DNA of 63,152 bases. It comes from Pseudomonas sp. C2B4. Lineage in GTDB: Bacteria; Pseudomonadota; Gammaproteobacteria; Pseudomonadales; Pseudomonadaceae. Both the position numbers and the translations under genes were made by a program. Of the stretch, positions 61,315 to 63,152 are shown in pieces (within the stretch, counting starts at the first letter, position 1; the number at the start of each line of letters is the position of its first letter). Below the pieces are notes generated by a model, which saw nothing but the letters and a program-made list of their open reading frames with translations, had not been told where the DNA came from and ran no database searches. The stretch lies in assembly GCF_013359695.1 (NCBI RefSeq), contig NZ_JABFMU010000037.1:1-63152 (forward strand), in the 5' to 3' direction.

Positions 61315-62964
61315 TCAGGCAGTGGCCAACTCAGTGACCACCCGACCGCTTTCCATGCGCACCAACTGATCCGCCACATCGAAGTACCGGTCATCGTGGG
61401 AGATCACGATGATGGTCTTGCCCAGGCGCTTCAGGTCCGGCAGCAGCTCGGTGTAGAAAATGCGGCGGAAGGTCGGGTCCTGGTCGGCGGCCCATTCGTC
61501 GAACACCAGCACCGGGCGTTCCTCCAGCCAGGCGTTGACCAGTGCCAGGCGCTTGCGCTGGCCGGTGGAGAGGTCGGTGGTGGTGAAGTTGCCGTCCTTG
61601 ACACTGACCTTGTGCGCGATCTCCAGGCGTTGCAGGTACTTGTTGGCGTCTTCCGGGATGTGCGTGTCGCCCTGGACCACATCGTCGAACAGGTAGTAGT
61701 CGGCGAAGATCGTGGTGAACAACTGGCGATAGTCGTCGCGGTTCTGCGCGTCGATGGCCTCGCCGTTGACGCGGATCTGCCCCTGCTGCGGCGTGTACAG
61801 ACCCAGCAGCAACTTGATCAGCGTGGTCTTGCCGCAACCGTTCTCGCCGACGATGAAGGTGATGTCGCCCTGTTTGATCGACAGGTTGACCGGCCCCAGC
61901 TGGAACGGCGCGGCACCGTCCACTGACGGGAAGGCGTAGCGCACGTCCGCCAGTTGCAGTTCGTGCACGACCGGTTTGACGTTGCCCTGATCGCTGAGCA
62001 GCAGATGGGCTTCAGGGGTGGAAAACTGTTCGGACAATTCGGCGATGCGGCGAAAGGCGATCTGTGCGCGGCTGACGATCGGCAGGGTGCTGATCAAGTG
62101 TTCCAGCGGGCCTTTCATGTACAGCAGCACCAGCACGAAGCCGCTCATCACGGTCTTGTCGGCGCTCGGCCAGAAGGTTTGCAGGGCCAGGGCCAGGCCG
62201 ATGACCACGAAGAACAGCATCGAACCGAAGGTCTTGGCGATGACGAAGGTGTTGATCGAGCGCACCTGGGTGTTGCAGATGAACTCGGCGGTGCCCTTGA
62301 TCCCCGAGGTGAACATGCGCTGGCGGCGAGGGCGGTGGATGCGCAGTTCCTTGGCGCCTTCGGCGATGGCGTTGTAGTGCTTTTGCAGTTCGTCCTCGGC
62401 CTCGCGGGCGGCCATGAAACCTTGCACGCCCTTGCTCTGGGCGTAGGCCTGGATGGCGGTGCCGATCAGGATCGCGGCGACCATGATCAGGAACATCGGC
62501 CACGACAGGATCGCAAGGTAGCCCATGCAGCCCAGGGTCACGGTGACGGAAATCGCCAGTGGCGCGAAGGCGAAGGCGAAGTCGCTGATGGTATCGACGT
62601 CGTGGGTCAGCACCGGGATCAGGCGATGGCTGCGATAGCGCTCGATCTGTTCGATCGGCGCCGACAGCACTTTCTCGCCCAGCTGTTTGCGCAGCTTGGC
62701 GATGATGTGTTGGCCGACGTAGTTGGTGCCGATGTCCGAGCAGATCGAACTGGCCAGCGCCAGCAGGCACAGGCCGGCGAACAGCGCGACCACGCCCTGG
62801 GTCAGGCCGCTTTCGGAGTGCAGGGCATTGTTGATGGTCGCCAGCAGCACCGTGACGCTCAGGCCGCCGACCATGCCCAGGACAATGGACGCGGCGACGA
62901 TGAGTCGAAAGGGTTTGAGCAGGGCGAACAACTCGCCGAGGGCGCCTCGGGTGGGCTGGGTCAT
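61315..62964 (-). CDS. pvdE: Pyoverdine precursor exporter, cyclic-peptide-export-type ABC transporter
   Basis: This 549-residue inner-membrane half-transporter moves the acylated pyoverdine precursor (ferribactin) to the periplasm. The six-helix membrane domain spans about 18-300; the ATPase has Walker A GENGCGKTT (373-381), signature LSTGQRKRLA (about 465-474) and Walker B VLVFDE (485-490), then His in ISHDDRYF. The sequence and length match the SyrD/PvdE-type family. AAGGA precedes the ATG. A perfect PvdS box lies upstream, so it is expected to be induced by iron starvation together with the NRPS genes. It is read in the same direction as fpvA but separated by a paired REP. Confidence 0.94.
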   Translation of the reverse strand: MTQPTRGALGELFALLKPFRLIVAASIVLGMVGGLSVTVLLATINNALHSESGLTQGVVALFAGLCLLALASSICSDIGTNYVGQHIIAKLRKQLGEKVLSAPIEQIERYRSHRLIPVLTHDVDTISDFAFAFAPLAISVTVTLGCMGYLAILSWPMFLIMVAAILIGTAIQAYAQSKGVQGFMAAREAEDELQKHYNAIAEGAKELRIHRPRRQRMFTSGIKGTAEFICNTQVRSINTFVIAKTFGSMLFFVVIGLALALQTFWPSADKTVMSGFVLVLLYMKGPLEHLISTLPIVSRAQIAFRRIAELSEQFSTPEAHLLLSDQGNVKPVVHELQLADVRYAFPSVDGAAPFQLGPVNLSIKQGDITFIVGENGCGKTTLIKLLLGLYTPQQGQIRVNGEAIDAQNRDDYRQLFTTIFADYYLFDDVVQGDTHIPEDANKYLQRLEIAHKVSVKDGNFTTTDLSTGQRKRLALVNAWLEERPVLVFDEWAADQDPTFRRIFYTELLPDLKRLGKTIIVISHDDRYFDVADQLVRMESGRVVTELATA

Positions 62965-63005
62965 GGAAGACAGTTCCTTGGGTCGGAAGGCAGATACCCA
63001 GTAGA

Positions 63006-63030
63006 ACGTCTGGTCGAGGGGTTAATTTAG
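63006..63030 (-). promoter_or_regulatory. PvdS (iron-starvation sigma) promoter of pvdE
   Basis: On the minus strand CTAAAT (63030-63025), exactly 16 nt, CGT (63008-63006): a perfect match to the iron-starvation box. It ends 42 nt before the pvdE start codon. Confidence 0.88.
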
Positions 63031-63078
63031 AGGGTGGGGGATGGGCGGTGCACAGGGTTCAATGGCATTACACAAAAC

Positions 63079-63152
63079 CCTGTAGGAGCGAGCCTGCTCG
63101 CGATGGCGGCCTTCCAGCCGATATAGATGTCGACTGACAGTCCGCCATCGCG
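63079..63152. repeat. Paired REP element, cut by the window end
   Basis: Left arm CTGTAGGAGCGAGCCTGCTC is complete; the inverted right arm begins with GCCATCGCG at the last bases of the window. Confidence 0.85.

Overview
The window is chromosomal DNA of a fluorescent Pseudomonas, most likely the P. fluorescens group. The evidence is GC-rich coding DNA, many paired REP elements of the GAGCGAGCCTGCTCGCGA type, a pyoverdine locus (NRPSs, fpvA, pvdE with a PvdS box), a DUF1652 protein and an Rsm-type decoy RNA. The taxonomic call is inference; no marker gene was searched.

Region 1 (1-3.2 kb) holds an LLM-class flavin oxidoreductase and a free-standing second-copy-type penicillin-binding protein 2. 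Region 2 (3.2-14.75 kb) is a catabolic island. Two paralogous LysR/MHS-transporter divergent pairs share a 15-bp promoter sequence. They frame a class II aldolase, a hydroxyacid dehydrogenase, a third MHS transporter, a RidA protein, a RraA-fold protein lacking its usual Arg, an M20 amidohydrolase and an acetylpolyamine-amidohydrolase-like protein. The substrate is not evident.

Region 3 (14.97-28.0 kb) is a complete quinohemoprotein amine dehydrogenase (QHNDH; qhp/pea) system. A sigma-54 activator is followed by an ABC exporter (QhpF), a subtilisin-like leader protease (QhpE) and a flavin monooxygenase (QhpG). An aldehyde dehydrogenase runs on the opposite strand, followed by qhpA-D-C-B. All cross-link residues of the gamma subunit can be mapped. 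The aldehyde dehydrogenase and qhpA share an 18-bp upstream element lying about 80 bp before a sigma-54 -24 box, so the two units look co-activated for amine-to-acid oxidation.

Region 4 (28-33.3 kb) is a mixed stretch: an LprI-like protein, an AHSA1/SRPBCC protein, an Rsm-type sRNA, isonitrile hydratase divergent from a GlxA-type regulator around a palindromic operator, an unknown conserved protein and an MFS transporter.

Region 5 (33.4-63.1 kb) is part of the pyoverdine locus: a type II thioesterase, two giant NRPS genes (3 + 3 modules, ending in a TE domain), an alpha/beta hydrolase, then fpvA and pvdE on the other strand. Adenylation pocket residues read Ala-like (with E domain), Lys-like, Thr, Ser (with E domain), and two related acidic-pocket codes that I interpret as hydroxyornithine-type residues. 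Chromophore genes (pvdL, pvdH) and pvdS, pvdA and pvdF are not in the window. A REP half-element lies in frame inside an adenylation domain of the first NRPS, the most unusual single feature here.
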